A stretch of 64,000 bases of DNA from Caldicoprobacter guelmensis (lineage in GTDB: Bacteria; Bacillota; Clostridia; Caldicoprobacterales; Caldicoprobacteraceae): NCBI RefSeq assembly GCF_016908415.1, contig NZ_JAFBDW010000003.1, positions 310,001 to 374,000 of the forward strand, read 5' to 3'. Of the stretch, positions 34,937 to 43,843 are shown one piece after another. The position numbers and the translations under genes were made by a program. Numbering within the stretch: the stretch's first letter is position 1; each line of letters begins with the position of its first letter. A model generated the notes under the pieces. It did no database searches. It was not told where the DNA came from and saw only the letters and a program-made list of their open reading frames with translations.

Positions 34937-36310
34937 TTACGTCAATACACGCCGCAGTCCCTTGGGATAATAATTCTTAAGCATGCCATCCGACAGTTTG
35001 CCCCATCCCAACGAATACCCGTCTACAGTAACCAGTACCCATCCCTTCCCGTCAAACCCCGTAAGGGTAAAACCTTCAAGATATTGTATTACTTCTTTTG
35101 AGTCACTTGAAAAGTCTACAGTTTGCACTACAGACTCCTTTTTAGAGGCCATAGCCAGCGCATGCCCAGGCACAAATCTCCCCTTCTTGATAGTGCCCAG
35201 CCTCAAGCCAGGACGCAATACTTTAAGCCCGCTCAAATCCGGTAGAGAGGGAGGTATCCAGTACAATTGGTCCTTATGGACATAAAGGGGCCCCTCTATA
35301 AACTCCTTCATATACTCCTTCATAAAACACTCATACTCTACAGGCAGCTTGCTTATTCCTTTACGCTTGTAGAAAAGTGGTAAAGTGGCGGCACCACCCT
35401 CTACCCTCTTTTCAAAAAGCGCCATAAAATGGCCCTCACCTTTTATCTTATGCGGCCAAAGCCGATAGGTCTTCACAAGCTCGGAACTTCCGTTTACCCA
35501 TTCTGGAACCCCTCTATCAAACCACGTGAAGTGAACGTCATCAACCAGACAAAAATCGGGGTGCTCCTTTAAAAACCAGTCTACCACCCCCTCATTTTCT
35601 TCTGGAGAGAAGGTGCAGGTTGAATACACCATCCTCCCACCAGGGGCCAGCATCTGTGCAGCATGCTTTAATATGCTCTTTTGTCTGACGCTGATTCTAT
35701 CAGGCAGAGTATAAGACCACACTGAGCACATGTCAGGGCGCTTTCTAAACATACCCTCGCCCGAACAAGGGACATCCACCAGTATACGGTCAAAATAGTT
35801 CTTGAAGACCGCGGCCAGCCTGCCCGACGTCTCCTGGGTGATGGCGACGTTTCTAACCCCTAACCTCTCCAAGTTTTCACCCAAAACGATGACACGCGAG
35901 GCATCAATCTCGTTGGATAGCAGGAAACCTTCTCCCTTGAGACGAGCAGCTATCTGAAATGATTTGCCGCCAGGCGCTGCACACAGGTCTAATACCTTGT
36001 GCCCCGGCTTTACTCCTAGAAGTTCGGCCGGAGCCATGGCGCTGGGCTCCTGAATGTAATACAGGCCGGCATAGTAATAAGGGTGCTTCCCCGGGCGGTC
36101 TTCATCACCGTAATAAAAACCGCCTTCAGCCCACGGAACGGGCTTTAAATCAAAAGGGGCGATGGACAAAAAATCCTCTATGGGTATTTTTAAAGTATTC
36201 ACTCTTAAACCTTGGTAAGGTGACCCTTTAAAACAACTCATAAACCTAGAATACTCTGGCCCCAAAAGGCCTTTCATCTTGTCTACAAAAGCCTCAGGCA
36301 AATTGATCAC
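34937..36310 (-). CDS. RsmF-type rRNA (cytosine-5-)-methyltransferase, NOL1/NOP2/Sun family
   Basis: 457 residues. SAM-binding domain with VLDLCAAPGGKSFQIA, catalytic-site motifs IV (DVPCSGEGMFRKR) and VI (VYSTCTFSPEENEG), and a C-terminal extension of about 170 residues like that of RsmF/YebU. Methylates a cytosine in 16S rRNA or possibly tRNA. GTG start overlapping the manA stop (GTGA), so it is translationally coupled to manA. Confidence 0.92.
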   Translation of the reverse strand: MINLPEAFVDKMKGLLGPEYSRFMSCFKGSPYQGLRVNTLKIPIEDFLSIAPFDLKPVPWAEGGFYYGDEDRPGKHPYYYAGLYYIQEPSAMAPAELLGVKPGHKVLDLCAAPGGKSFQIAARLKGEGFLLSNEIDASRVIVLGENLERLGVRNVAITQETSGRLAAVFKNYFDRILVDVPCSGEGMFRKRPDMCSVWSYTLPDRISVRQKSILKHAAQMLAPGGRMVYSTCTFSPEENEGVVDWFLKEHPDFCLVDDVHFTWFDRGVPEWVNGSSELVKTYRLWPHKIKGEGHFMALFEKRVEGGAATLPLFYKRKGISKLPVEYECFMKEYMKEFIEGPLYVHKDQLYWIPPSLPDLSGLKVLRPGLRLGTIKKGRFVPGHALAMASKKESVVQTVDFSSDSKEVIQYLEGFTLTGFDGKGWVLVTVDGYSLGWGKLSDGMLKNYYPKGLRRVLT

Positions 36311-37386
36311 TTTTCTCCACCATCTCCTTCAAATAAACCTGCAATGACTCCAAGCTGGTCTTTAGTAAAACCTTTGGCTTGAAGAGGTGCAATTACATCC
36401 CTCTCCCTGTTGGGGACATACGCCTTTATTATAGTACATTTTCCTCTAATCACATAATCCCCCAGACAGGCAGGTATGAGTATTGAATCCCCACCCTTAA
36501 AAGGCTGATTGCCCTGGCTGTACACTATCTCTCCCTGTCCCTCCACTGCCGTCAAAGTGAAGAATTTTGTCCCATCTCCTTTTTCATAAATAGAGCCTCT
36601 GCATTCAATTTTTTCAACAGCAAAGTAATCGCAGGCGATGTAGTATGTGCGCCTGCCGCCTTCTTCTTCAACCGACAAGCCAGTCAGCTTATCCCTTGTA
36701 AGCCTTCCACTAAAATCTATCACGTCCAGCGCTTTGTCTACATGGAGTTCTCTGGGCTTACCGTCATCCCCCAGCCGGTTCCAGTCATACACCCTGTAAG
36801 TAGTATCGGAATTCTGCTGAATCTCGCATATCAAAATCCCCGGCCCTATAGCGTGCACTACTCCAGCCGGTATGTACAACACATCCCCTGCCTTAACTTC
36901 AATGCTCCTTAGATATTTCTCCAGCTTTCCCTCCATTACAGCCTGCTCAAATTCCTCTCGACTGGTCCCAGGCACAAGACCGTAAATCAACTGAGCACCG
37001 GGCTGTGCATGAATTATATACCACATCTCAGTTTTACCCGGCTGTCCACCTTCGTGCAAAGCCGCATATTTATCATCAGGATGTACCTGAACGGATAAGA
37101 ACTCTGTTGCATCGAGAAGCTTTATAAGCAAAGGGAATTTACCCCCAAACCTCTTTTGTACCTCTTGCCCCAATAGTTGACTTCCATAAGAATCGATCAG
37201 CTGTCTCAATGTCTGCCCTTTTAAAGGGCCATTGGCCACCACGCTGGTACCATTCGGATGACATGCCACGTCCCAACTCTCCCCTATTTTCACGGATGGG
37301 AGTTTTCTGCTATATTTTTTCTGAAGGGTATTACCTCCCCATATTTTTTCCTTCAAGATAGGTTCAAAAAGCAATGGATACCACAT
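36307..37386 (-). CDS. manA: Mannose-6-phosphate isomerase, class I
   Basis: Interconverts mannose-6-phosphate and fructose-6-phosphate with a Zn2+ cofactor. 359 residues from the ATG at 37384-37386 (GAGGAGG ribosome site). Zinc-site motifs LSVQVHPDD (Gln, His) and GKTEMWYII (Glu) are visible, followed by PAGVVHAIGPG with the distal His. The length is that of short bacterial ManA (Bacillus type). With the beta-mannosidase at 6579 it would channel mannose into glycolysis, though the genes are 30 kb apart. Confidence 0.93.
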   Translation of the reverse strand: MWYPLLFEPILKEKIWGGNTLQKKYSRKLPSVKIGESWDVACHPNGTSVVANGPLKGQTLRQLIDSYGSQLLGQEVQKRFGGKFPLLIKLLDATEFLSVQVHPDDKYAALHEGGQPGKTEMWYIIHAQPGAQLIYGLVPGTSREEFEQAVMEGKLEKYLRSIEVKAGDVLYIPAGVVHAIGPGILICEIQQNSDTTYRVYDWNRLGDDGKPRELHVDKALDVIDFSGRLTRDKLTGLSVEEEGGRRTYYIACDYFAVEKIECRGSIYEKGDGTKFFTLTAVEGQGEIVYSQGNQPFKGGDSILIPACLGDYVIRGKCTIIKAYVPNRERDVIAPLQAKGFTKDQLGVIAGLFEGDGGEK

Positions 37387-37510
37387 ATAACGGGTTCCTC
37401 CTCTAGCACTGTTCTCCATCTATTGCACTTGCCTGAAAAATTTTGCTGAGCAAGCCACCTTTTTTATTATAACGATTTATCCCCAAAAATTGAAGAACAT
37501 TGTTTAAAAC

Positions 37511-37536
37511 AAAAAACTTCCGGTTAACTCCGGAAG
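37511..37536 (-). terminator. Intrinsic terminator of the VanW-family gene
   Basis: Minus strand CTTCCGG, 6-nt loop, CCGGAAG, then six T. It lies about 55 nt past the stop of the VanW gene. Confidence 0.88.
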
Positions 37537-37589
37537 AACAGAAGCCTCAAATGCAAATATTAAGTTTCTCCTGGTCGCCCAAGCGGTTT

Positions 37590-39152
37590 TCAGTTCACCA
37601 TTTCATCCGACGGAATTTCAGTCCCGTTTTGAGCCGACGGTGCGCCTCCATTATTCACACCGCTGTCCGCAGGCTGTTCATCCGGTTTTAGCGTCTCCCC
37701 TGGACTCCCTGCCTCCGGGGCAACCTCTTCAGGAGGTTTTGGAGGGCCTACCCTCTTCTTGCCCACAATCCTAGGATAATTGCTATACGCCTCTTTGACC
37801 CGTTTAACCTCTTTCCCATCTTTATAATACACCCTATATGTCTGCACTTTTATGCCAGGCCTGGACTCATATTCGATAACCTCCTCGCCAGGCTTTAATG
37901 TATTATCCTGCACCACCTTTTCTGGCGGTTTATCGGTTTGTTCCAATATCACCGAAATCAGCTCTATCTTATCATAGGCGGTAGGCGCTTTACCATACAC
38001 TTCAACATACAGCCTTCCATTACTGATATACCTGTTAAAAAACACCGGTGTATCCTTGTTGTTCCTAATTTTGAGGTCAAGTGTAGGGTAGTTCACTGTT
38101 GCGTCCTGTCCCACCTCTGTATAAGCAGAAGGCCATGAGTGATGCCACCGCTCCAATATCTCCAAGTCAGCACGCACTGCGGCACCGTATAATGTGGTAG
38201 AGGTCTGGCAATTGCCACCTCCCGGCTCATCTACTAGTTTTCTGCCCTCTTTTATGACAGGAGCATCTAGATACCCGTGCGCTTTGTCTCGCGGCCCCGT
38301 TGCTTCATTAAATGAAAATACCTCTCCCGGGTCCAATCGAAGCCCATCAAAACTCTTAGAAGAAAGGGTTATATTGTGAATCCGCTCAGGAGTCCCGCTT
38401 AATTTAGTGGAATAAACGGCAATCCTGCTGGTCCAGGTTTTAACCTCATCCAGAGTATATCTAGGATAAAGAGTTTGTACTGGTATCTCATAGGGTGTAA
38501 AATCCTTGGCATCCACTTTGGCCTTTATATCGGCCATGGCCTGTTCAATCAACATGCCCTTCCCTATGACTTCTTTGGTAAAAGTAAACTTCTGTTTGCT
38601 ATCGGGATGAAACTCGATTTGCGCATCCACAGGTTGGATATTTATCTGCCTAGCAATTGCCTCGAGCTCATTCTTAAGAAGTGAAACGTCATACGTCAAA
38701 ACAGTAGTAAACTGCCGCCCTTTTTTGCCTACTTCATATATTTCCATTAGCCTCTCAAATATGTTACCCACTCGCCCCACCCGATAGGCTTCCTCCACAA
38801 CGTCTTCTATGTTGAAGCTTGCACCAATATTCTGGTAATTGTACTCCCATTCGTATTTGCCATGCCTCAGCGTCAGCTTTATGGCATCCAGCTCTGGTTG
38901 CCTAAGCTTACGGATAGCTTCCAAACCCTCTTCAAATGTTAGCCCTTGCATAGGTAAACCATCAACCGTGACCCCTGGATAAAAGTGATTACTATTTAGA
39001 ATGTTATAAGCATAAGCCCCTGCCCCTAAAATGGCCAAAAAAGCGAGAGTAAAAACAATCATAACCCTCGCTTTGTATATAACGCTTTTTTTCTTCTTTT
39101 GTGCAGCTTTTCTCCCAACCGCTTCTCTCTCAGACTGAGTTGTGGATTGCAT
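37590..39152 (-). CDS. VanW-family membrane-anchored protein with peptidoglycan-binding and G5 domains
   Basis: 520 residues. A short basic N-terminus (about 1-27) and one transmembrane helix (about 28-50; VIFTLAFLAILGAGAYAY) put the rest outside the cell. Then come a PG_binding_4-type region (about 60-215), the VanW domain (about 235-370; GEVFSFNEATGPR, GGGNCQTSTTLYGAAV, ERWHHSWPSAY) and a G5 domain (about 405-460). The tail is rich in Pro, Glu and Gly. VanW proteins occur near glycopeptide-resistance genes and in many Firmicutes; the molecular function is not established. There are no van genes here. Confidence 0.9.
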   Translation of the reverse strand: MQSTTQSEREAVGRKAAQKKKKSVIYKARVMIVFTLAFLAILGAGAYAYNILNSNHFYPGVTVDGLPMQGLTFEEGLEAIRKLRQPELDAIKLTLRHGKYEWEYNYQNIGASFNIEDVVEEAYRVGRVGNIFERLMEIYEVGKKGRQFTTVLTYDVSLLKNELEAIARQINIQPVDAQIEFHPDSKQKFTFTKEVIGKGMLIEQAMADIKAKVDAKDFTPYEIPVQTLYPRYTLDEVKTWTSRIAVYSTKLSGTPERIHNITLSSKSFDGLRLDPGEVFSFNEATGPRDKAHGYLDAPVIKEGRKLVDEPGGGNCQTSTTLYGAAVRADLEILERWHHSWPSAYTEVGQDATVNYPTLDLKIRNNKDTPVFFNRYISNGRLYVEVYGKAPTAYDKIELISVILEQTDKPPEKVVQDNTLKPGEEVIEYESRPGIKVQTYRVYYKDGKEVKRVKEAYSNYPRIVGKKRVGPPKPPEEVAPEAGSPGETLKPDEQPADSGVNNGGAPSAQNGTEIPSDEMVN

Positions 39153-39296
39153 TTAAACCTTAACCTCCACTCATTATACTATCCGCTCATTTAAAATCTT
39201 GAACTTACAACAGCCAAACGTACAATTACTATAGTAAAATAACTGCTTCAAGAAGTAAATATATTATGCCATAAAATAATAAAAGCTTAACACTCT

Positions 39297-39344
39297 GAAG
39301 CAAAACCGTAAAACTTTTTAAAACTTTCGTAATAGTTTTGCTTC
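39297..39344 (-). terminator. Long-loop inverted repeat after the PRC-barrel gene
   Basis: GAAGCAAAAC and GTTTTGCTTC form a 10-bp stem with a 28-nt AT-rich loop, about 20 nt past the stop of the PRC-barrel gene. No strong T run follows, so terminator function is tentative. Confidence 0.4.
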
Positions 39345-39363
39345 AAAACGTCAAGCCTCACTG

Positions 39364-40101
39364 TTATACAGCCTCAATGTTCATGGTAAGCTCGACAAGT
39401 TTCCCTCCAGCTTTTACCTTGTCGATAAGCTCACCGGTCACTATATCCCCTTCAGCAGCCAGCAATTCTCCCGCCTCACTCACTATCTTCTTAGTCACCC
39501 TCTTGCCAAGGAGAAATCGCCTCTGCTTTTGTTCAAACAAAGATGAACCTTCCATATGGTGCTCGACATCTTTCTTAGCATCTTCAGCAGGGGCAGCAGC
39601 TTGGTAATCCCTACCTTCGTGAACAATCACTCTACTGACATTATCGCTCACAACCAGCAACTCTGTACCATAAGTGATAACTTGGGAGGCATCCAATTCA
39701 AAACTACCTCCATCCTCCCCGCTTAACTTGCATTTTACAATATTGCCGTCTTCCTCATTAAAGTAATATTCTTTTACAACACCAATGTATTCGCCCTCTT
39801 GTGTATAAACCCTGCAATTGATAAACCCTATCCCTTGTCTTATTAAATCCTGCGCTTCTTTAACCAGCGAAAAAGGCAAAATATTTTCTCTGCTCTCCGT
39901 GACAATAGCGTGACGCCCTATTCCCACCACTCTGTCTAAAGGTAACAGCTTAGCCCCTAAATACCACTCTTCATCTTCAATTATTATATACCGTACTTTT
40001 CCTTCATGGCAATTTACTAGCAATTCTCTAACTTTCCCGCACTCAATCCCTTCCCTTATGCATATCACCGGCAACCCTTTAACATCTTGCCTAGCCTTCA
40101 T
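39364..40101 (-). CDS. PRC-barrel domain protein
   Basis: 245 residues, soluble. Two PRC-barrel-like segments are seen (about 5-75: GLPVICIREGIECGKVRELLV; about 85-160: INCRVYTQEGEYIGVVKEYYF). A linker with AAAPAEDAKKD and a C-terminal beta segment (about 195-245) follow. PRC-barrels occur in photosynthetic reaction centres, RimM and sporulation-linked YlmC/YmxH proteins; a role here cannot be assigned. It follows rex by about 40 nt and may be cotranscribed. Confidence 0.8.
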   Translation of the reverse strand: MKARQDVKGLPVICIREGIECGKVRELLVNCHEGKVRYIIIEDEEWYLGAKLLPLDRVVGIGRHAIVTESRENILPFSLVKEAQDLIRQGIGFINCRVYTQEGEYIGVVKEYYFNEEDGNIVKCKLSGEDGGSFELDASQVITYGTELLVVSDNVSRVIVHEGRDYQAAAPAEDAKKDVEHHMEGSSLFEQKQRRFLLGKRVTKKIVSEAGELLAAEGDIVTGELIDKVKAGGKLVELTMNIEAV

Positions 40102-40143
40102 ACCACCAACTCCAATTACGCCATCAACATTTTATCACTTCAT

Positions 40144-40782
40144 TCATGACTCCACCGCATTGATCCTATAACACAGTATATAAAGGCTGTCGCTTAAATG
40201 AACGTTCTCAACTATAACATCATCTGGCAAAACGACGTCAACAGGGGCAAAATTCCAGATGTATTTTATGCCACAACTTACCAAAAGTTCAGCCACTTCC
40301 TGTGCCTTTTCCTTGGGAGTGCAAATAACCCCTATATCTATATGCTGATTTGCTACGAAGTTTCTCAAGTTATCCACATCATATATTTCAATACCACGAA
40401 TAGACATGCCTATCAGGCGGGGATTTACATCAAACATGGCTTTAATAAAAAAACCCTCTTTCTCAAAGCCACTGTAATTTGCTAGAGCCTGACCCAAATT
40501 CCCGGCCCCTACCACTACCATGTTGTACTGTCTATCTAATCCCAGTATTTTTTTGAACTCTTCACACAGCTCCGACACATTATAGCCATACCCTTGTTGC
40601 CCGAACCCCCCAAAACAATTAAAATCCTGCCTGATTTGGGATGCTGTAAGCCCCATCTTCTGACCCAGCTCACTGGACGATACCCGTTGCACACCTTTTT
40701 TCTTAAGTTCTGTAAGGTATCTGTAGTATTTGGGCAATCTCCGTATAACCGCCTCAGAAACCCTACGCCTGTCTCTTTCCAT
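40144..40782 (-). CDS. rex: Redox-sensing transcriptional repressor Rex
   Basis: Represses fermentation and NADH-oxidation genes; NADH releases it from DNA. 212 residues from the ATG at 40780-40782 (AGGAGGTG ribosome site). N-terminal winged helix (about 5-80; RRLPKYYRYL, MGLTASQIRQDFNCFGGFG) and C-terminal NAD(H)-binding Rossmann domain with VGAGNLGQALANY. Length and motifs are typical. I looked for TTGTTAA-type Rex boxes in the window and found no convincing one. Confidence 0.95.
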   Translation of the reverse strand: MERDRRRVSEAVIRRLPKYYRYLTELKKKGVQRVSSSELGQKMGLTASQIRQDFNCFGGFGQQGYGYNVSELCEEFKKILGLDRQYNMVVVGAGNLGQALANYSGFEKEGFFIKAMFDVNPRLIGMSIRGIEIYDVDNLRNFVANQHIDIGVICTPKEKAQEVAELLVSCGIKYIWNFAPVDVVLPDDVIVENVHLSDSLYILCYRINAVES

Positions 40783-40907
40783 ATCAAACTCACCTCCTGA
40801 AAGGTTAAACACCGTTTAAGCCACGTCAATACCATTATTTCAAAATTGCTACTATCAATATCAGTGTAACAAATAATACAAACAAGTTCAATACAAAACT
40901 GCAAAAA

Positions 40908-40959
40908 TAAAGCATTCCCGGCTTATCAGCTTAAATATCTAAAAGCCGAGAATGCTTTT
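40908..40959 (-). terminator. Intrinsic terminator of the aconitase-gntR operon
   Basis: Imperfect 16-bp stem (AAAGCATTC.. and ..GAATGCTTT with GGCTT / AAGCC), 17-nt loop. On the minus strand it ends in TTTATTTTT. It begins 4 nt after the gntR stop. Confidence 0.8.
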
Positions 40960-40962
40960 TCG

Positions 40963-41679
40963 TCAACCCTTTTCTTCATGCTGCTCAGTAAGAGAGTGTA
41001 GGTTTAAAATGGCACGGGAAATATGTTCAGCCATAAGCCTTTCAGCTTCTGCTGCATTCCTTTCCATAATCGCCTCAAAAATGCTCCTGTGCTCATTGAG
41101 CGACTGATGGGCCCGTGTGGGTACCATTAAAGAACCTCGCCGTGCTCGCTCCACATATCTCAGCAGATTATCCAGTAGATGTTTCAACACTTTACTAGCA
41201 CAGGCATCATATATTACGCCGTGAAAGCGCGTATCCAGCTGCGTGAGCTGGTCAAAATCGTTTTTCCTAGTATAATACTCCATAAGCTCTACAATCTCTT
41301 CCAATTCTTTAAGCGCCTGCTCATCTATGCGTTGTGCCGCCCACCGTGCCGCCAAACCCTCCAGCATGGAGCGTATGGTATATATATCATCCACATCCTG
41401 CTGCGAAACGCCACTTACTACCACTCCCTTATTGGGAATAGAAATCACTAAACCTTCCAGCTCTAACTGTCTTATGGCTTCGCGTATGGGAGTCCGGCTC
41501 ACTCCCAGTTCCTCAGCCAGTTTTGTCTCAACCAGCGCATCGCCTGGCTTATAGCGGCCATTCAATATGGCATCACGAATATAGTTAAACACATACGAAT
41601 GCAGAGAATACCTCTCAAGGGATTGCATTTTGGCAAATTTTTTCGATTTTGCCACTCTGCTCTCTTCAAAATCCTCCAT
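40963..41679 (-). CDS. GntR-family (FadR subfamily, FCD domain) transcriptional regulator
   Basis: 238 residues. N-terminal winged helix (about 25-95; RDAILNGRYKPGDALVETKLAEELGVSRTPIREAIRQLE is split by the turn), then an all-helical FCD ligand-binding domain (about 100-225; DIYTIRSMLEGLAARWAA, DTRFHGVIYDAC). FCD domains bind metal plus organic acids such as citrate. It follows the aconitase gene by 18 nt in the same operon, and the 18-bp palindrome at the aconitase promoter is the obvious binding-site candidate. An autoregulated citrate- or isocitrate-sensing repressor is a reasonable guess. Confidence 0.9.
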   Translation of the reverse strand: MEDFEESRVAKSKKFAKMQSLERYSLHSYVFNYIRDAILNGRYKPGDALVETKLAEELGVSRTPIREAIRQLELEGLVISIPNKGVVVSGVSQQDVDDIYTIRSMLEGLAARWAAQRIDEQALKELEEIVELMEYYTRKNDFDQLTQLDTRFHGVIYDACASKVLKHLLDNLLRYVERARRGSLMVPTRAHQSLNEHRSIFEAIMERNAAEAERLMAEHISRAILNLHSLTEQHEEKG

Positions 41680-41697
41680 AATACCTCACTCTCTCGC

Positions 41698-43629
41698 TTA
41701 TTGTCCCGAATTCTTTCGGGTGTAATTGAGCAAACCTCCCGCCAGTATGACTTCTCTTAACCTAGGAGATAGATTCAATCCTACTTTTATATCTCTATTC
41801 TTTGTAAGGTTTTTTACGATGAGCACATTGCCCTGTCTTATCTGCTCCACGGCGTTTTCAATGACCAGCTTGTCATCCTGGTCAATTTCATCATAGTCCT
41901 TTTCATCCATAAACGTCAATGGCAGTATGCCTGAATTTATAAGGTTTGCCATGTGAATCCTGGCAAAGGATTTTGCTATCACGCCTTTTATGCCCAGATA
42001 CAATGGCACCAAAGCCGCATGCTCTCTGCTGGACCCTTGACCATAATTATGCCCGGCCACCAGGAAACCGCCTCCTGCCTTCCTCGCGCGTTCAGGAAAA
42101 TCCTTATCCACCAGAGTAAGGCAATAATCGGCAAGATAAGGGATGTTAGAGCGGTAGGGAAGCAGCTTTGCATTAGACGGCATAATGTGGTCGGTAGTAA
42201 TATTGTCCTCCATTTTAAGGAGCACTATCCCTTCTACTCTGTCTGAAAGTTCTTTGTTAACAGGGAAGGGTTTAATGTTGGGCCCACGGACCACTTCTAC
42301 ATCTGTCCCTTCCGGAGCAGGAGGGATGATACAGTTATCGTTAATTTCAAAGGTTTCGGGCATTTCAACCTGGGGATATTCGCCTAGTGTACGCGGATCA
42401 GTCAGCACACCCGTCAAAGCAGTAGCCGCCGCCACCTCAGGGCTGGCCAAATACACCTTTGCACTGGGAGTGCCGCTGCGTCCATAGAAGTTGCGGTTGA
42501 AGGTTCGTACCGATACCGCATTAGTGGCCGGCGCCTGGCCCATGCCAATACACGGTCCGCAAGCACATTCGAGAATACGCGCCCCTGCCGCTATCAGGTC
42601 CGCCAGCGCACCATTGCGCGCCAGCATAGTATAAACCTGCTTGGAACCAGGAGATATTACCAGGCTTACGTCTGGATGCACAGTCTTGCCCTTCAATATC
42701 TTTGCTACCCGCATCAGGTCAAGATAAGAAGAATTGGTACAGCTTCCAATGGCAACCTGATCCACCTTGATAGGACCTACATTCCTTACCGTATCCACAT
42801 TATCAGGGCTATGTGGCTGCGCCACCAAAGGCTCCAGCTTAGTCAAGTCAATTTCAATTTCCTCATCGTATTGGGCATCTGGGTCTGCCTCAAGAGGGAT
42901 CCACTCATGCTCACGCCCTTGAGCCCTCATAAAAGCCCTGGTTACCTCATCGCTGGGAAAGATAGATGTGGTAGCACCCAGCTCTGCGCCCATGTTGGCG
43001 ATGGTAGCCCTCTCGGGCACCGTCAACGTAGCAACCCCCTCGCCGGCGTATTCCATGACCTTGCCAACCCCGCCTTTGACGGTAAGCCTCCTTAAGAGCT
43101 CGAGGATGATGTCTTTTGCGCTCACCCATGGCTGAAGCTTCCCTTTGAGCACCACCCTGCACACCTTTGGCATAGTAAAATAGTAAGGCCCTCCTGCCAT
43201 GGCAACTGCCACATCCAACCCGCCGGCACCAATGGCCAGCATGCCGATTCCACCTGCGGTAGGCGTATGGCTGTCAGAGCCTAGAAGCGTCCAACCGGGC
43301 CTCCCAAACCTTTCCAAATGTACCTGATGACAAATGCCGTTGCCCGGCCTGGAAAAGTATATACCATATTTAGCTGCAACCGTTTGGATATACTTGTGGT
43401 CATCGGCATTCTCAAAACCCGTTTGAAGAGTATTGTGATCTATATAAGCCACCGATTTTTTGGTTTTCACGCGCGGTACACCCATAGCCTCAAACTGGAG
43501 ATAAGCCATGGTCCCTGTCGAATCCTGAGTCAAGGTCTGATCAATGGAAATGGCAATCTCCTCTCCCGGTATCATCTTGCCGGATACCAAATGGCTCTCT
43601 ATAATCTTCTGCACTATATTTTTCCCCAT
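41698..43629 (-). CDS. Aconitate hydratase (monomeric, short bacterial type)
   Basis: Interconverts citrate and isocitrate with a [4Fe-4S] cluster. 643 residues from the ATG at 43627-43629 (AAAGGGGGAT upstream; the frame is open to 43689). Cluster Cys residues are in IGSCTNSSY and ECACGPCIGMG. Substrate motifs include LLGSDSHTPTAGG, QDSTGT and GHNYGQGSSREHAA. The length fits the short type of putative aconitase rather than the 900-residue AcnA. It could also accept related substrates (homoaconitate), but no leucine or lysine genes are nearby. Operon with gntR. Confidence 0.9.
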   Translation of the reverse strand: MGKNIVQKIIESHLVSGKMIPGEEIAISIDQTLTQDSTGTMAYLQFEAMGVPRVKTKKSVAYIDHNTLQTGFENADDHKYIQTVAAKYGIYFSRPGNGICHQVHLERFGRPGWTLLGSDSHTPTAGGIGMLAIGAGGLDVAVAMAGGPYYFTMPKVCRVVLKGKLQPWVSAKDIILELLRRLTVKGGVGKVMEYAGEGVATLTVPERATIANMGAELGATTSIFPSDEVTRAFMRAQGREHEWIPLEADPDAQYDEEIEIDLTKLEPLVAQPHSPDNVDTVRNVGPIKVDQVAIGSCTNSSYLDLMRVAKILKGKTVHPDVSLVISPGSKQVYTMLARNGALADLIAAGARILECACGPCIGMGQAPATNAVSVRTFNRNFYGRSGTPSAKVYLASPEVAAATALTGVLTDPRTLGEYPQVEMPETFEINDNCIIPPAPEGTDVEVVRGPNIKPFPVNKELSDRVEGIVLLKMEDNITTDHIMPSNAKLLPYRSNIPYLADYCLTLVDKDFPERARKAGGGFLVAGHNYGQGSSREHAALVPLYLGIKGVIAKSFARIHMANLINSGILPLTFMDEKDYDEIDQDDKLVIENAVEQIRQGNVLIVKNLTKNRDIKVGLNLSPRLREVILAGGLLNYTRKNSGQ

Positions 43630-43675
43630 TGACAATCCCCCTTTGACGTATTTAGAACCACATGCAACGGTTACA

Positions 43676-43693
43676 ATAATTGTATACAATTAT
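43676..43693. promoter_or_regulatory. 18-bp perfect palindrome, GntR operator candidate
   Basis: ATAATTGTATACAATTAT, centred on GTATAC, overlapping the -10 of the aconitase promoter. FCD/FadR-type regulators commonly bind palindromes with a TNGTATACNA-like core. Its position would block RNA polymerase. Confidence 0.7.
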
Positions 43694-43707
43694 ACAAGCC
43701 GTGTCAA
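43679..43707 (-). promoter_or_regulatory. Sigma-A promoter of the aconitase-gntR operon
   Basis: Minus strand TTGACA, 17 bp, TACAAT: perfect -35, near-perfect -10. It lies about 50 bp upstream of the aconitase ATG; the operator palindrome covers the -10. Confidence 0.75.
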
Positions 43708-43843
43708 TGAATTTCTTGCGGACAAAGCCGTTTCTCCATTAATCGACAAGTCAAAAAGGGAAAAAAGTTTTATTTTGCCAATTTATATATTGTGGTATAA
43801 TAAAACACAAATCGAAAATTCCAATAAAAGAAGGGGTGTATAT

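Noticed and set aside
40783..40962. Rex operator near the rex gene
   Set aside because: No TTGTTAA-type inverted repeat; the only symmetrical element there is the terminator of the gntR gene.
43544..43843. Upstream extension of the chemoreceptor reading frame
   Set aside because: It runs through the start of the divergent aconitase gene and its promoter. The ATG at 43844 has a good ribosome site.
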